From contig JACKMT010000001.1 of the NCBI GenBank assembly GCA_024235255.1, positions 806,001 to 870,000 on the forward strand: 64,000 nucleotides of DNA. The letters are read 5' to 3'. The translations under genes were made by a program, and so were the position numbers. The notes beneath the pieces were generated by a model. It was not told the DNA's origin and ran no database searches. It saw only the letters and a list, made by a program, of their open reading frames with translations. The first letter of the stretch is position 1. Each line of letters starts with the position of its first letter. The stretch comes from Chromatiaceae bacterium (GTDB lineage: Bacteria; Pseudomonadota; Gammaproteobacteria; Chromatiales; Chromatiaceae). This document shows positions 17,144 through 25,675 of this stretch, piece after piece.

Positions 17144-19849
17144 ATGACAAGCGAAGGTCTGAACGAACCGAGCAAACCCTGGCACTTGCTTAGCGCCGAC
17201 GAAACCATGCAGCACTTTTCCGTCGAGCGGCACGGGCTGGAACAGGACGAAGCGGCGTCCAGACTCGAACGCTACGGTCCCAACCGGCTGCCCCCGCCCA
17301 AGCGGCGCGGGCCGCTGCAACGACTCCTCTCCCAGTTCAACAATGTGCTCATCTACGTGCTGCTGGCGGCAGCAGCGGTTACTGCAGTGCTGGCGCACTG
17401 GGTAGATACCGGCGTGATACTGGCGGTGGTGTTGATCAATGCGCTGGTGGGGTACATACAAGAGGGTAAAGCGGAAAAGGCACTGGATGCGATCCGCAAC
17501 CTCCTTTCGCCACAGGCAACGGTGTTGCGCAGCCGCCACCAAATGGTAATTCCCGCCGCATCGCTGGTCCCAGGCGATGTGGTGCTGCTGCAGTCAGGGG
17601 ACAAGGTGCCCGCGGATCTGCGTCTGTTTCGCAGCAAAAACCTGCGCATCGAAGAGGCGGCATTGACCGGAGAGTCGGTACCGGTGGAGAAATCGACCGC
17701 ACCCGCGGCGGAAAACGCCGATTTGGGCGATCGCAGCTGTATGGCCTACGCCAGTACGCTGGTCACCTACGGCACCGGCGCGGGTATTGTCGTGGCCACC
17801 GGCGTTCGGACAGAGATCGGCCACATCAGCGCGCTGCTGGGAGAGGTCAGCCAACTCACTACCCCGCTGCTGCGGCAGATCGCGCGTTTCGGCCGGCGCC
17901 TTACCAGTGTCATTCTGCTGCTGGCGCTGTGCACCTCTCTCTACGGCATCCTGGTCTGGAACAACACCGCTGACGAGATGTTTCTGGCCGCGGTGGGCCT
18001 GGCCGTCGCCGCGATACCCGAGGGGCTGCCGGCCATCATCACCATCACCCTTGCCATCGGTGTACAGCGCATGGCCGGACGCAGCGGCATTATTCGCCTG
18101 TTGCCCGCGGTGGAGACGCTGGGTACGGTATCGGTGATCTGCTCGGATAAAACCGGTACGCTCACCCGCAATGAGATGACCGCCCAGACCATTGCCACCA
18201 GCGGACATCTGCTCGATGTGACCGGCGTCGGCTACAACCCGCACGGCAGCGTGCTGCTGAACGGTATCGCTATGGAACCGGAAGAGATTCCCGAATTGAC
18301 CGAGCTGGCCCGTGCGGGTCTGCTCTGCAACGACTCGGAAGTAACGCTCGCCGGAGATGAATGGAGACTGACCGGCGATCCGACCGAAGGCTCATTGACC
18401 ACGCTGGCGATGAAATGCGGGCTGGATCCGGTTTTTCAGGGAGAGGAGCTGCCGCGTACCGACACCATTCCGTTCGAATCGGAACACCGCTTTATGGCGA
18501 CGCTGCACCACGACCACGCCGGGCATGGCTTCATCTACGTCAAAGGGGCACCCGAACGCATACTGGAGATGTGCAACCGACAGCGCGCGCAGGGCGATGA
18601 CGCACCGCTCGACATTGCCTACTGGGAAAAGCGGATCGATGAGATCGCCCGGCGCGGTCAACGCATTCTGGCGCTTGCCTTCAAAATCGCGGAGACCAGC
18701 CAACACGATTTGCGCTTCGACCATATCGAGGGCAACCTGACGCTGCTCGGCCTGGTTGGCATCATGGACCCACCGCGCAGCGAGGCGCTGGAGGCGGTAC
18801 GTCTCTGCCAGTCAGCCGGCATCCGGGTGAAAATGATCACCGGAGACCATGCGGCTACCGCCCAGGCAATTGCCGCACAGATGGGCATTGGCAGCGGCGG
18901 ACGCGTGCTGACCGGTCACCAACTGGAAAAGCTGAGCGAAGCGGAACTGCGCGATCAGGTGATGCAGATCGACGTCTTTGCTCGTTCCAGCCCCGAGCAC
19001 AAGCTGCAGCTGGTGGAGGCGCTGCAGTCGCGGGGGGTTGTGCTGGCCATGACCGGCGACGGTGTCAACGACGCGCCGGCGCTGAAACGGGCCGACGTCG
19101 GCGTCGCCATGGGCATCAAGGGGACCGAGGTAGCCAAAGAGGCCGCGGAGATGGTGCTGGCGGACGATAACTTCGCCTCCATCATCAACGCCGTGGAAGA
19201 GGGGCGCACGGTCTACGACAACATCAAGAAATCGATCCTGTTCATTCTCCCCACCAACGGCGCCGAGGCATTCACGCTGGTGGCCGCCATTGTGCTGGGT
19301 TATCAACTGCCCATCACGCCGGTGCAGATACTCTGGGTCAACATGATCACCGCGGTGACGCTGGCACTCTCGCTGGCGTTCGAGCCTGCCGAACGGGATA
19401 TCATGCGGCGCCCGCCGCGCGATCCGAACGAGGCGATCCTTTCCGGCTTCCTGATTTGGCGCACACTCTATGTCTCGCTATTGATGGTGAGCGGCATCTT
19501 CGGTCTGTTTCTGTGGCTGCGGAGCAACGGCAGCGACATCGAGACCGCACGCACGGTGGCGGTCAATACGCTGGTGCTGTTCGAGGCGTTCTATCTACTC
19601 AATACGCGCTACGTCCGCCAGTCGGCCTTCTCCCACAGCGGAATTTTCGGCAGCCGCAAAGTCCTGCTCGCAATCGCACTGGTGATCGGCTTTCAATTGT
19701 TTTATACCTACCTGCCCTGGATGCAGCTGCTGTTCGGCACCACCAACCTGGATGCCGCGACCTGGGGGGTTATGCTGCTGGTCTCCTGCACTGTCTTTTT
19801 TGTGGTGGAGGCGGAGAAGTATCTGCTGCGGAGGGTTGCACGTAATTGA
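17144..19849 (+). CDS. Type II P-type cation-transporting ATPase
   Basis: Inner-membrane ATP-driven cation pump of about 901 residues. It shows the actuator motif LTGESVPVEK, phosphorylation motif CSDKTGTLTRNE with D335, KGAPERIL in the nucleotide-binding domain, and the hinge MTGDGVNDAPALK. It has about ten membrane segments. TM4 reads AIPEGLPAIITITLAIG and TM6 NMITAVTLALSLAFEPAE, as in calcium/sodium type II pumps, so Ca2+ is a reasonable but unproven substrate; it is not a CPx heavy-metal pump. The frame is open to 16910, but homology begins shortly after the ATG at 17144. No Shine-Dalgarno is evident. Confidence 0.92.
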   Translation: MTSEGLNEPSKPWHLLSADETMQHFSVERHGLEQDEAASRLERYGPNRLPPPKRRGPLQRLLSQFNNVLIYVLLAAAAVTAVLAHWVDTGVILAVVLINALVGYIQEGKAEKALDAIRNLLSPQATVLRSRHQMVIPAASLVPGDVVLLQSGDKVPADLRLFRSKNLRIEEAALTGESVPVEKSTAPAAENADLGDRSCMAYASTLVTYGTGAGIVVATGVRTEIGHISALLGEVSQLTTPLLRQIARFGRRLTSVILLLALCTSLYGILVWNNTADEMFLAAVGLAVAAIPEGLPAIITITLAIGVQRMAGRSGIIRLLPAVETLGTVSVICSDKTGTLTRNEMTAQTIATSGHLLDVTGVGYNPHGSVLLNGIAMEPEEIPELTELARAGLLCNDSEVTLAGDEWRLTGDPTEGSLTTLAMKCGLDPVFQGEELPRTDTIPFESEHRFMATLHHDHAGHGFIYVKGAPERILEMCNRQRAQGDDAPLDIAYWEKRIDEIARRGQRILALAFKIAETSQHDLRFDHIEGNLTLLGLVGIMDPPRSEALEAVRLCQSAGIRVKMITGDHAATAQAIAAQMGIGSGGRVLTGHQLEKLSEAELRDQVMQIDVFARSSPEHKLQLVEALQSRGVVLAMTGDGVNDAPALKRADVGVAMGIKGTEVAKEAAEMVLADDNFASIINAVEEGRTVYDNIKKSILFILPTNGAEAFTLVAAIVLGYQLPITPVQILWVNMITAVTLALSLAFEPAERDIMRRPPRDPNEAILSGFLIWRTLYVSLLMVSGIFGLFLWLRSNGSDIETARTVAVNTLVLFEAFYLLNTRYVRQSAFSHSGIFGSRKVLLAIALVIGFQLFYTYLPWMQLLFGTTNLDAATWGVMLLVSCTVFFVVEAEKYLLRRVARN

Positions 19850-19864
19850 TTTTTTGGGTTATGT

Positions 19865-20347
19865 GCCGCTGCGCGGTGATTTAATTTGATTGCGGGTCCC
19901 GGCCCGCAAGCCGGGTAGCTTTTGTTACGGCAAAAGCTACCAAAACCATGGCTCCGATACGCCACCCTGCGGGTGCCCTGCGCTACTCGCACAACAGGGG
20001 AAGCGCGGAACTCGCTTCGCTCAGACACCCGCGCTTCTGATCCCTGTTCTGCTGCGTTGCTCGGTGGCGTATAAGTCGCGCAGCGGCAGATTCGAACAAA
20101 GGAGGTTGATGCAGCGGTTTACCCCGTCTGTCACGCCGAGAAGCACAGCCCGGTCCGGATCAAGGGAGCGGGTGTCTGAGCGACAGCGAGTTCCGCTCCC
20201 GCCGGACCGGGCGAGCATCGCAGGGAACCCGTAGGGCGTGACAGTCGGGCGCCTTTTTCTTTCGTTCATTTCTTTTGGGCGAACAAAAGAAATGGACCCG
20301 CCTGTGGGTGCGGGAACCCACATCAAAACAGACCGCCGCGCAGCGGC
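19865..20347. repeat. Expanded, inverted copy of the modular hairpin repeat
   Basis: This block is bounded by the same inverted termini as 3779-3936: GCCGCTGCGCGG (19865-19876) and CCGCGCAGCGGC (20336-20347). It carries the modules in reverse order: CCCGGCCCGCAAGCCGGG, the hairpin GTAGCTTTTG/CAAAAGCTAC (19915-19924 with 19931-19940), CATTTCTTTTG/CAAAAGAAATG from 20267, and GTGGGT/ACCCAC. Where the compact copy has only three bases, this one holds about 326 bp (19941-20266) that is itself rich in inverted repeats (for example TGTCACGCC/GGCGTGACA). Reading frames here appear spurious. The block separates the ATPase gene from the convergent GFA-like gene. Confidence 0.85.
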
Positions 20348-20371
20348 ACATAAACCAACAGAATCACCCCC

Positions 20372-20731
20372 TCACAACAGATGCTTCCCATCAAACACAT
20401 CCGCATCCAGCGAAAAAACATCCACCCCGTCCAGACAACCCAGGTTAACCCGGTAGTGGCCCGGTTTCCTGACGGTCTGATGGAAGGTGTAGATGCCACA
20501 GTTCTTGCAGAAGAAGTGTTTGGCGGTCTTGTCGCCGAATTGGTACAGCCCCAGCGCCCCCTCCTCCGCCTCGATCTGCAGCGCCTCAGGAGCGATGATC
20601 TCGCCGCTCATCATGGCGCCTTTTCGCGCGCAGATGGAGCAGTTGCAGCGCACCCCCCTGGTTATCTCTTCGCCGGTGTAAGAGAACTTGACAGCACCGC
20701 AATGGCAGCTCCCCCGGTAGTGTTGGCTCAT
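20372..20731 (-). CDS. GFA/CENP-V-like zinc-binding protein
   Basis: A 119-residue protein of the glutathione-dependent formaldehyde-activating (GFA)/CENP-V fold. It has GSCHCGAVKF, CNCSICARKGA and HFFCKNCGIYTFH, the cysteines of the two structural zinc sites. The substrate is unknown; most small GFA-like proteins have no proven formaldehyde activity. It is read leftwards, 46 bp downstream of hemH, and could be in the same transcript. It is complete. Confidence 0.85.
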   Translation of the reverse strand: MSQHYRGSCHCGAVKFSYTGEEITRGVRCNCSICARKGAMMSGEIIAPEALQIEAEEGALGLYQFGDKTAKHFFCKNCGIYTFHQTVRKPGHYRVNLGCLDGVDVFSLDADVFDGKHLL

Positions 20732-20777
20732 GGTTCTATCCCCCGTTAAGCAGTCGTGTTAATCAGACCAAATCAAC

Positions 20778-21878
20778 CTATTTGTCAGCTCCCGCCGCAA
20801 CCGCCAACGCCCGGCAGCGGCGCTGCTGTTCATAGCGCTCCTCCTCCGTCAATGCCGGTGCCCAGCCCGAGACGTGCCGGAGCACAAGTCCTTTCAGCAC
20901 AGCGATGTGCGCGGGACCGCTGTTAAGGCAGGGGATATAGGCGTAATGCTTGCCGCCGGCTGACAGGAAGTGATCCCGGTTCTCAATCGCGATCTCTTCC
21001 AGCGTCTCCAGGCAGTCCGCGCTGAAGCCAGGGCATATGACGTGGACGCTCTCGGTGCCGGCTTTGGCCAGCGCCGACAAGGTTTTATCGGTGTAGGGCT
21101 GCAGCCACTTTCTGGGCCCGAGGCGGGACTGAAAGCTGATCCGCCAGCGCGCCTGCGGCAGATTGAGCGCCTCAGCAAGCAGCCGACCGGTTTTTTGGCA
21201 CTCGCAGAAATAGGGATCTCCGGCAACAAAATAGTCCTGCGGAATACCGTGAAACGACATTAGCAGTACTCCCGGCTCACCGTGCTCCTGCCAGAATTCG
21301 CGCACGCTCTGTGCCAGCGCAGCGATATACCCCGGGTCGTCGTGGTAATGGTTGATGAAACGCAGCTCCGGCAGCCAGCGCCAACCTCGCAGCTCCTTGC
21401 TGACCGCATCAAAGGTCGATGCGGTCGTGGTGGCCGAATATTGCGGATAGAGCGGCAGTACCAGTATTCGGCGCGCCCCGGCCTGGCGCAGGCGCTCCAG
21501 GCTGGCAGCGATGGAGGGATTGCCGTAGCGCATCGCCAGTGCAACGGTGACCGGCTGTCCCGACGCTTCATCCAGCGCCGACTGCAACGCCTCGGCCTGC
21601 TGCTTCGAAACAGCCAGCAGCGGCGAGCCGGTATCGCGCCAGATCTTTTCGTACGCCGCAGCCGAACGGCGCGGCCGCGTATTCAGGATGACCAGGTTGA
21701 GCAGCAGCCACCAGAGCGGTCTGGACAACTCCACCACACGCGGATCCCACAGGAACTCTTTGAGATAGCGCCGCACATCGGCTGGCCGACAGGAATCGGG
21801 CGTGCCCAGATTGGTCAGCAGAACACCCAGCGATTCGCTGCTGTCATGGGCAAAATCAGATTGATCTTTGAATTTCAA
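20778..21878 (-). CDS. hemH: Ferrochelatase HemH
   Basis: Inserts Fe2+ into protoporphyrin IX in the last step of protoheme synthesis. It has 366 residues with GVLLTNLGTPDS at the start, PLYPQYSATTTAST, the catalytic histidine segment LMSFHGIPQDYF, YQSRLG-like FQSRLGPRKWLQPYT, and CPGFSADCLETLEEI. The start is a TTG at 21878, with AGGAAA about ten bases upstream. No ATG lies close enough to the conserved N-terminus. Haem supply is relevant to the octaheme cytochrome in this window, though the genes are not linked. Confidence 0.95.
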   Translation of the reverse strand: MKFKDQSDFAHDSSESLGVLLTNLGTPDSCRPADVRRYLKEFLWDPRVVELSRPLWWLLLNLVILNTRPRRSAAAYEKIWRDTGSPLLAVSKQQAEALQSALDEASGQPVTVALAMRYGNPSIAASLERLRQAGARRILVLPLYPQYSATTTASTFDAVSKELRGWRWLPELRFINHYHDDPGYIAALAQSVREFWQEHGEPGVLLMSFHGIPQDYFVAGDPYFCECQKTGRLLAEALNLPQARWRISFQSRLGPRKWLQPYTDKTLSALAKAGTESVHVICPGFSADCLETLEEIAIENRDHFLSAGGKHYAYIPCLNSGPAHIAVLKGLVLRHVSGWAPALTEEERYEQQRRCRALAVAAGADK

Positions 21879-21912
21879 TATCGGGGTTTCCTGAAAGGTC
21901 TATTCTGCCGGC

Positions 21913-22344
21913 TTAGTTGCTGAACTTTTCCCTTATCGATTCCAGGCGGCGCCGGTTTGCCCCGAAATCCCAGTACCCGATTCGGGATGCCGACTTCAGA
22001 TGAATTCGTTTCTCGCCATGGTCAAATTCAAACTCGACATCGTCCTCAAAGCGAAACACCAGAGATGTGAACACCACATGCAGGTAAGCCTGCTCCTCCC
22101 TTACTACGCGTGCACGGGAGAAATCCGCGATTATCTCCAACAGCCGCAGCCTGGCATGCTCCAGCGTGCCGTCGTAATCGATAGGCTCGATATAGTGTCT
22201 GCCCGGAGCGGCCCTGGAAGAGACGCAATTGGGTGTGTCGGGACAGGTGGTAATTCTGCCTTGCATATCTCGATCACTCCCGTCCGCCCCACACCCCTGA
22301 CTCAGCTGCAATAAAAATACGGCGATCATAAGCCGAAGCAACAT
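21913..22344 (-). CDS. DUF1499 family protein
   Basis: A 143-residue exported-looking protein of the DUF1499 family, with CPDTPNCVSS near the N-terminus, LLEIIADFSRARVV, and a C-terminal VEFEFDHGEKRIHLKSASRIGYWDFGANRRR. The first about 20 residues (MLLRLMIAVFLLQLSQGCG) form a signal sequence and might be a poor lipobox ending at the cysteine. I chose the ATG at 22344, which has GGAACCGGAG upstream; the frame is open to 22434 but that overlaps the next gene. Function unknown. It is co-directional with hemH, 34 bp away. Confidence 0.8.
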   Translation of the reverse strand: MLLRLMIAVFLLQLSQGCGADGSDRDMQGRITTCPDTPNCVSSRAAPGRHYIEPIDYDGTLEHARLRLLEIIADFSRARVVREEQAYLHVVFTSLVFRFEDDVEFEFDHGEKRIHLKSASRIGYWDFGANRRRLESIREKFSN

Positions 22345-22399
22345 CTCCGGTTCCCATTCGACCAAGACAGAACGACGTGCCAACCGCAGAGCCAGCCGC

Positions 22400-22978
22400 T
22401 TATCTCGGCAAGCGCCCCAGTAGATAGAACTCATCGTTCGGCCGCATATCGGTCACATTCGCCATACGGTTGGAGAGTCCGAAAAAAGCCGAGATCGCGG
22501 CGATATCCCAGATGTCTTCGTCGGAAAAGCCGTGTTGATGCAGCAACTGTATATCGCTGTCACCCACTTCATACGCCCGCTGCGACACTTTGGCTGCAAA
22601 ATCGAGCATGATTTTCTGGCGCGGTGTGATATCGGCTTTCCGGTAATTGCTGGCAATTTGCTCGGCCAGCAGCGGATTTTTTTCCCGGATGCGCAGGATC
22701 GCGCCGTGTGCGACCACACAGTAAGTGCACTGATTGAGTCCTGATGTCGCCACCACGATCATCTCCCGTTCGCCTTTAGTCAGTCCTCCCTCCTTCTCCA
22801 TCAGTGCGTCATGGTAAGCGAAGAAGGCACGGAATTCATCGGGACGGCGGGAGAGCGCAAGAAAAACGTTGGGAACGAATCCGGTTTTCTGCTGCACCTG
22901 CAGGATTCTCTCCCGGACATCCTCTGGCAGCTGATCCAGTTCGGGAACGGGGAACCGGCTGATGGGTATATCTGGCAT
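22400..22978 (-). CDS. AhpD-like / carboxymuconolactone decarboxylase family peroxidase-related protein
   Basis: A 192-residue protein of the AhpD-like superfamily, peroxidase-related subgroup. It has the N-terminal PVPELDQLPEDVRERIL, GFVPNVFLALSRRPDEF, the redox motif CTYCVVAHGA (CxxC plus histidine), and the C-terminal DEFYLLGRLPR end characteristic of this subgroup. It probably acts in thiol-based peroxide detoxification; the substrate is unproven. The ATG at 22978 has a good AAGGAGAG ribosome binding site; the frame extends further but without homology. Confidence 0.88.
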   Translation of the reverse strand: MPDIPISRFPVPELDQLPEDVRERILQVQQKTGFVPNVFLALSRRPDEFRAFFAYHDALMEKEGGLTKGEREMIVVATSGLNQCTYCVVAHGAILRIREKNPLLAEQIASNYRKADITPRQKIMLDFAAKVSQRAYEVGDSDIQLLHQHGFSDEDIWDIAAISAFFGLSNRMANVTDMRPNDEFYLLGRLPR

Positions 22979-23185
22979 CTCTGCTCTCCTTAACGCTTCG
23001 CCGGCGGGCGACTGATGAGTCGATATAATGCCCGCCTTGTACTCCGGGTTCAAATGCAGGCTGCTATTGTCGTGTTGACTGGGTATTAGTTGCTGGCCTC
23101 AGTTAACGTTTCGGCACCCTACACCCGAACAAACGGAAAAGTGCGGCGAACAGACGACAATATCGAAGCAAGATGCAGCGTTATG

Positions 23186-23215
23186 AAAAAAGGCCGGCAA
23201 CTCTTGTTGCCGGCC
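23186..23215 (-). terminator. Rho-independent terminator of the TonB receptor gene
   Basis: A ten-base-pair GC-rich stem, GGCCGGCAAC (23192-23201) with GTTGCCGGCC (23206-23215), has a four-base loop. On the minus strand it is followed by six T residues (23191-23186). It lies about 43 bp after the receptor stop codon. Being a perfect stem plus U tract, it is a convincing intrinsic terminator. Confidence 0.9.
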
Positions 23216-23257
23216 CACGCGCATGCGATGCCGGAGCTTCAGATTTCTGAGCTATTG

Positions 23258-25072
23258 TCAGGGTTGGTATCTGAGGGTCAGGAACGCACTGGTCCCCGGC
23301 TGATTGTAGAACGAAGCGGTCTCGTAATTTTCATCGAACAGATTTTCGATGCGCAGCTGCAGACGCCAGTCTGGCGCAAAACTGTACTCGGCGCGCAGGT
23401 CCAGCGTCGTATAACCCCCTATTTCGCGTGTATTGCCAAGGTCATCGAATCGCTTCCCTTCCGCGTGCAGCGTAGCACCTAAAGCAAACTGCCCGAAGCG
23501 GCGATCCGCATCGAGGCGAAATCCCCTTTTGGCGCGGCGCGGCAACTGATTGCCGTCATTGGCTCCAACAGAACGGTTTTCGGGATCAAGCAGCGTCAGG
23601 CTGGCATTTAGATCCCAATCGCTGACGCTGGTGGTCAACGTCGCTTCGAGCCCACGGATGCGCGCTTTATCGATGTTCGCGGCAAGGCCGGAATTGGCAT
23701 CATAAGCGATCATGTCTTCGATGGTAGTCTCATAAATATTGACTGACCAACCGCCCAAGAATGACTGGCCATACAGGCCCAGTTCAACGCTCTCCGACTC
23801 TTCAGGTTGTAAATCCAGATTGCCGAAAAACGGAAAGTAGAGCTCATTGAAGGTCGGTGCCTTGAACGCAGTACCGTAAGAGAGGCTCAGCCGCAATCCG
23901 TCACTCAGTCGATATCCCCAAGCTGCCGAACCGGTTGTGCGATCGCCGAATTGCTCGTTGTCATCATTGCGCAGCGACAGCTGCAGATCGTGTTCGGCAA
24001 GCGTGCCCTGGTACTGGGCGAACAGACCCGTATTGTCCCGCGAGTCGGCTCTATAAGCGGTGGTATCCACCTGGTCCTCCTGGTAGTCACCACCCAGCGT
24101 GATCATATGGTCGTCGGAAATGGTGAGATCATTCTGGAGAGTCAATGTATCGCGCTTTGTATCGAAACGGCTCACGAAAGCACCGTCTTTGTAGTAATCC
24201 GACTCATCACGGCTCTGACCCGCTGTCAGGTTTATCCGCCAGAGATCAATGGGTGAAAAACTCAGGCTGGCGCCCAGTACCTGTTGCGCTGTTTCGGATT
24301 CATTTTGAAAGCCACCGTCGAAATCACTGTCGGCGCTGCTGCGCAACGCATGGGCATCGAATTCAACGCCGTTTTCGAAGCGATAGCCGGCACGCAGCGA
24401 GCCCGACTCATTACGATATCCATCCCGATCCGGTTCGGTGGTAAAACAACCGGCCACACCCGGTTCACCGTTGCAGGAGTTGAAACCGTCCGTGTCCAAA
24501 CCACTAAAATTGATATTGAACCAGCCGCGCTCCCCGCCGCCGGAAATTCCTGCGGTAGCCTCAATAGTGTCATGCGATCCGCCGCCAATACTGAAGTTCG
24601 GTTTAATCTCACCCCCGCCTTTGCGGGTAAAAATCTGAATGACGCCGCCGATCGCTTCTGAGCCGTACAGGCTTGAACGCGGTCCGCGGACGATCTCGAT
24701 ACGCTCGATCTGATGGACCGGAAGATCATGAAATGCAGTGGCGCCAATACTTGCCGAACCAACTTTAATACCGTCGATCAGCACCAGCACCTGATCGGAT
24801 TCCGAACCGCGTAAAAAAATCGTCGCAACCTTGCCCAGTCCGCCGTTTCTGGTGACGCTGACCCCGGGCAGGCCGCGCAAAAGCTCCTCAACGGATTGTG
24901 CCTGTTGGCGCTCAATATCATCTCTTGTGATAACGCTCACCGACGCAAGCGTGTCATCGGCAGTTACCGCAGTACGCGTCGCTGTGACAACGACAGGATT
25001 GAGTTCGACCGCGCAAACTCCCGAAGCGCCCAGCATGAGCCATGGCACGGCTGATAGTAATCGATATTTCAT
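23258..25072 (-). CDS. btuB: TonB-dependent outer-membrane receptor, BtuB-like (cobalamin)
   Basis: Outer-membrane beta-barrel receptor of 604 residues with a signal peptide (MKYRLLSAVPWLMLGASGVCA). It has a TonB box region just after it (ELNPVVVTATRT), a plug domain with SVEELLRGLPGVSV, FLRGSESDQVLVLIDG and ERIEIVRGPRSSLYG, and a barrel ending in an aromatic-type terminus (FLTLRYQP). The cobalamin riboswitch directly upstream makes vitamin B12 or another corrinoid the likely ligand. The ATG at 25072 fits the signal peptide; an earlier in-frame start at 25099 is less likely. The gene is monocistronic, followed by its own terminator. Confidence 0.93.
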   Translation of the reverse strand: MKYRLLSAVPWLMLGASGVCAVELNPVVVTATRTAVTADDTLASVSVITRDDIERQQAQSVEELLRGLPGVSVTRNGGLGKVATIFLRGSESDQVLVLIDGIKVGSASIGATAFHDLPVHQIERIEIVRGPRSSLYGSEAIGGVIQIFTRKGGGEIKPNFSIGGGSHDTIEATAGISGGGERGWFNINFSGLDTDGFNSCNGEPGVAGCFTTEPDRDGYRNESGSLRAGYRFENGVEFDAHALRSSADSDFDGGFQNESETAQQVLGASLSFSPIDLWRINLTAGQSRDESDYYKDGAFVSRFDTKRDTLTLQNDLTISDDHMITLGGDYQEDQVDTTAYRADSRDNTGLFAQYQGTLAEHDLQLSLRNDDNEQFGDRTTGSAAWGYRLSDGLRLSLSYGTAFKAPTFNELYFPFFGNLDLQPEESESVELGLYGQSFLGGWSVNIYETTIEDMIAYDANSGLAANIDKARIRGLEATLTTSVSDWDLNASLTLLDPENRSVGANDGNQLPRRAKRGFRLDADRRFGQFALGATLHAEGKRFDDLGNTREIGGYTTLDLRAEYSFAPDWRLQLRIENLFDENYETASFYNQPGTSAFLTLRYQP

Positions 25073-25194
25073 GGTTGTTTTTCCTCGAACGGCGCTCACC
25101 CGCGCGCAAATTTGTGGCGATAAGGCGGGCGGAGGAATAAGGTGTGGAACGGAAACAGGCGTGAGTATCTGTCAGCCGCAGCACTGCCCTCCGC

Positions 25195-25395
25195 AATGCC
25201 CAACAACAGCTTCCGACCGGTTTCCGGACTCGCGAGTGGCCTTGCCGGCCGGGTGGATCGCCTTCCCACGTCGAAACGCAGTGGCACAATGATCCGCCTA
25301 CACTCGCTTACCGTTGCGGGGGCAGCGCCGGGATTGCGCTTGGTCCAACAGCGCGCACCGGCTTCCCGTTTCATCCTCCGGGTGGATACCCAGCG
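25195..25395 (-). ncRNA. Cobalamin (AdoCbl) riboswitch
   Basis: Read on the minus strand, the leader of the TonB receptor shows the conserved elements in order: GGGAAGCCGGTG, then AATCCCGGCGCTGCCCCCGC followed by AACGGTAA, then TTGTGCCACTG, and finally the B12 box AGTCCGGAAACCGGTCGG (complement of 25213-25230). These are the hallmark sequences of cobalamin riboswitches. Boundaries are approximate. Binding of cobalamin would be expected to repress receptor expression. The remaining about 120 bp to the ATG contain further pairing potential that could hide the ribosome binding site. Confidence 0.95.
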
Positions 25396-25587
25396 GATAC
25401 CAGAAGCAGCGGAGAGGGAAGCTAAAGCATTATTTTCAAGCTGTCAAGGCAAGAAGCCAGGGTTAAACAGGCCAGTCTCGGGCCGATTGGCTGCAATCGC
25501 GTCTGGTAGATATTGTTGCTAAGAACATCCGAATCTGTCCGGTTGTCCGGTGAACGCCGGTTTCTGCCGCCGAAGCGATTCGGATCG

Positions 25588-25614
25588 TTACAACACGGCT
25601 CACCATGCTAGACT
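25588..25614 (+). promoter_or_regulatory. Candidate promoter for the metallo-beta-lactamase gene
   Basis: TTACAA at 25588-25593 and TAGACT at 25609-25614 form weak -35 and -10 boxes with 15-bp spacing. The TG at 25606-25607 gives an extended -10 (TGCTAGACT), which could compensate. It lies about 62 bp before the ATG at 25676. No operator is recognised. Confidence 0.35.
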
Positions 25615-25675
25615 GCCAACTGTGCCAGTGGCTTGTTAAACGACTGAAAAGAAGATCCTGTCAAGGACAATACGT

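Noticed and set aside
20021..20326. Leftward 101-codon frame (MMWVPAPTGG...) in the repeat block
   Set aside because: It runs through the hairpin modules of the repeat and is not a protein. An equivalent frame is read from the compact copy at 3720-3965, showing that it derives from the repeat.
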